Of a DNA stretch of 42,849 nucleotides, positions 42,692-42,849 are shown in pieces. The notes beneath the pieces are model-generated. The model was not told the origin of the DNA. It saw nothing but the letters and a program-made list of their open reading frames with translations, and did no database searches. The position numbers and the translations under genes were made by a program. How positions within the stretch are numbered: position 1 is the first letter of the stretch; every line of letters begins with the position of its first letter. Origin of the DNA: Oscillatoriales cyanobacterium RM2_1_1 (GTDB taxonomy: Bacteria; Cyanobacteriota; Cyanobacteriia; Cyanobacteriales; Microcoleaceae); assembly GCA_012033335.1 (NCBI GenBank), contig JAAURB010000043.1, positions 1 to 42,849 on the forward strand, written 5' to 3'.

Positions 42692-42849
42692 TCAGGTTTG
42701 ACTAGAATTCATCTATAGCGATTCCTGGCGTTGCTGAATGATGCAATGAATCATTGCGGAATCGGGACATCCCAGAATTTGAGGTAATGAAGTAGCAACC
42801 GAATCGAGTGCTTCAGCATTTCTACGGATTTGGAATAACAGAGCGTCTT
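42692..42849. other. Right-edge non-coding sequence
   Basis: The last 158 bases hold no gene that I can support. TATAGCGATTCCTGGCGTTG begins at about 42714 and resembles the TATAGC ends of other short elements in the window. It could be the start of a mobile-element remnant that continues beyond the edge. Confidence 0.3.

Noticed and set aside
1-42849. CRISPR array
   Set aside because: No series of 25-40-base direct repeats with unique spacers was seen. The tandem repeats present are short (10-17 bases) and have no spacers.

Overview
The window is a stretch of cyanobacterial chromosome. It opens inside the phycocyanin operon (end of cpcA, then cpcC, cpcD, cpcE, cpcF). It also carries NtcA, the NDH-1 subunit NdhO, a CBS-CP12 fusion protein, a PyrF-PyrE fusion, a one-piece tmRNA with a cyanobacterial-type tag, and many GCGATCGC (HIP1) octamers. 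The genus cannot be fixed from the sequence alone.

Layout. 1-3257 (+): phycobilisome rod genes and the CpcE/CpcF bilin lyase. 3326-6524 (-): a HAD hydrolase, a previously uncalled 53-codon small ORF, an AlbA_2/Schlafen-type ATP-binding protein and a ParA-type ATPase, closely packed in one direction and possibly one transcript. 6712-12008 (-): a 2OG-Fe(II) oxygenase, tRNA-Gly(GCC), a small 2Fe-2S protein, cobyric acid synthase (cobQ), a small conserved cyanobacterial protein and a JmjC/cupin-like hydroxylase. 12146-23867 (-): two large surface or secreted proteins in tandem. The upstream one is a haemagglutinin-type secreted protein with a proline-rich linker and a CHAT protease domain, split here by three single-base shifts. 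The downstream one is a 2514-residue protein with a DUF4347 head, a beta-helix, about 14 Calx-beta-like repeats and RTX calcium-binding repeats. 24872-27113 (+): CBS-CP12 and PyrF-PyrE. 27143-27918 (-): fabI, frameshifted. 28225-33694 (+): ntcA, a DUF3084 coiled-coil membrane protein, glycolate oxidase subunit glcF and a FecR-domain protein. 33801-37547 (-): ndhO, malate dehydrogenase, tmRNA and the RqcH-type NFACT protein. 37941-42691: a TPR protein, a glyoxalase-fold protein, a gamma-glutamylcyclotransferase-like protein and a membrane Ser/Thr kinase with 11 TPRs.

Themes. Light harvesting and carbon/nitrogen control are represented by cpc, CBS-CP12, ntcA, ndhO and glcF. Both bacterial pathways for stalled nascent chains, tmRNA and RqcH, sit next to each other. 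The secreted pair joins two different His/Cys protease-like folds (CHAT and DUF4347) in neighbouring exoproteins. Six single-base shifts, mostly at short homopolymers, interrupt cpcF, cobQ, fabI and the haemagglutinin-CHAT gene. Because fabI is normally essential, sequencing error is the simplest explanation. Several short inverted-repeat elements lie between genes, including a 94-base repeat present twice whose hairpin loop is inverted between the copies.
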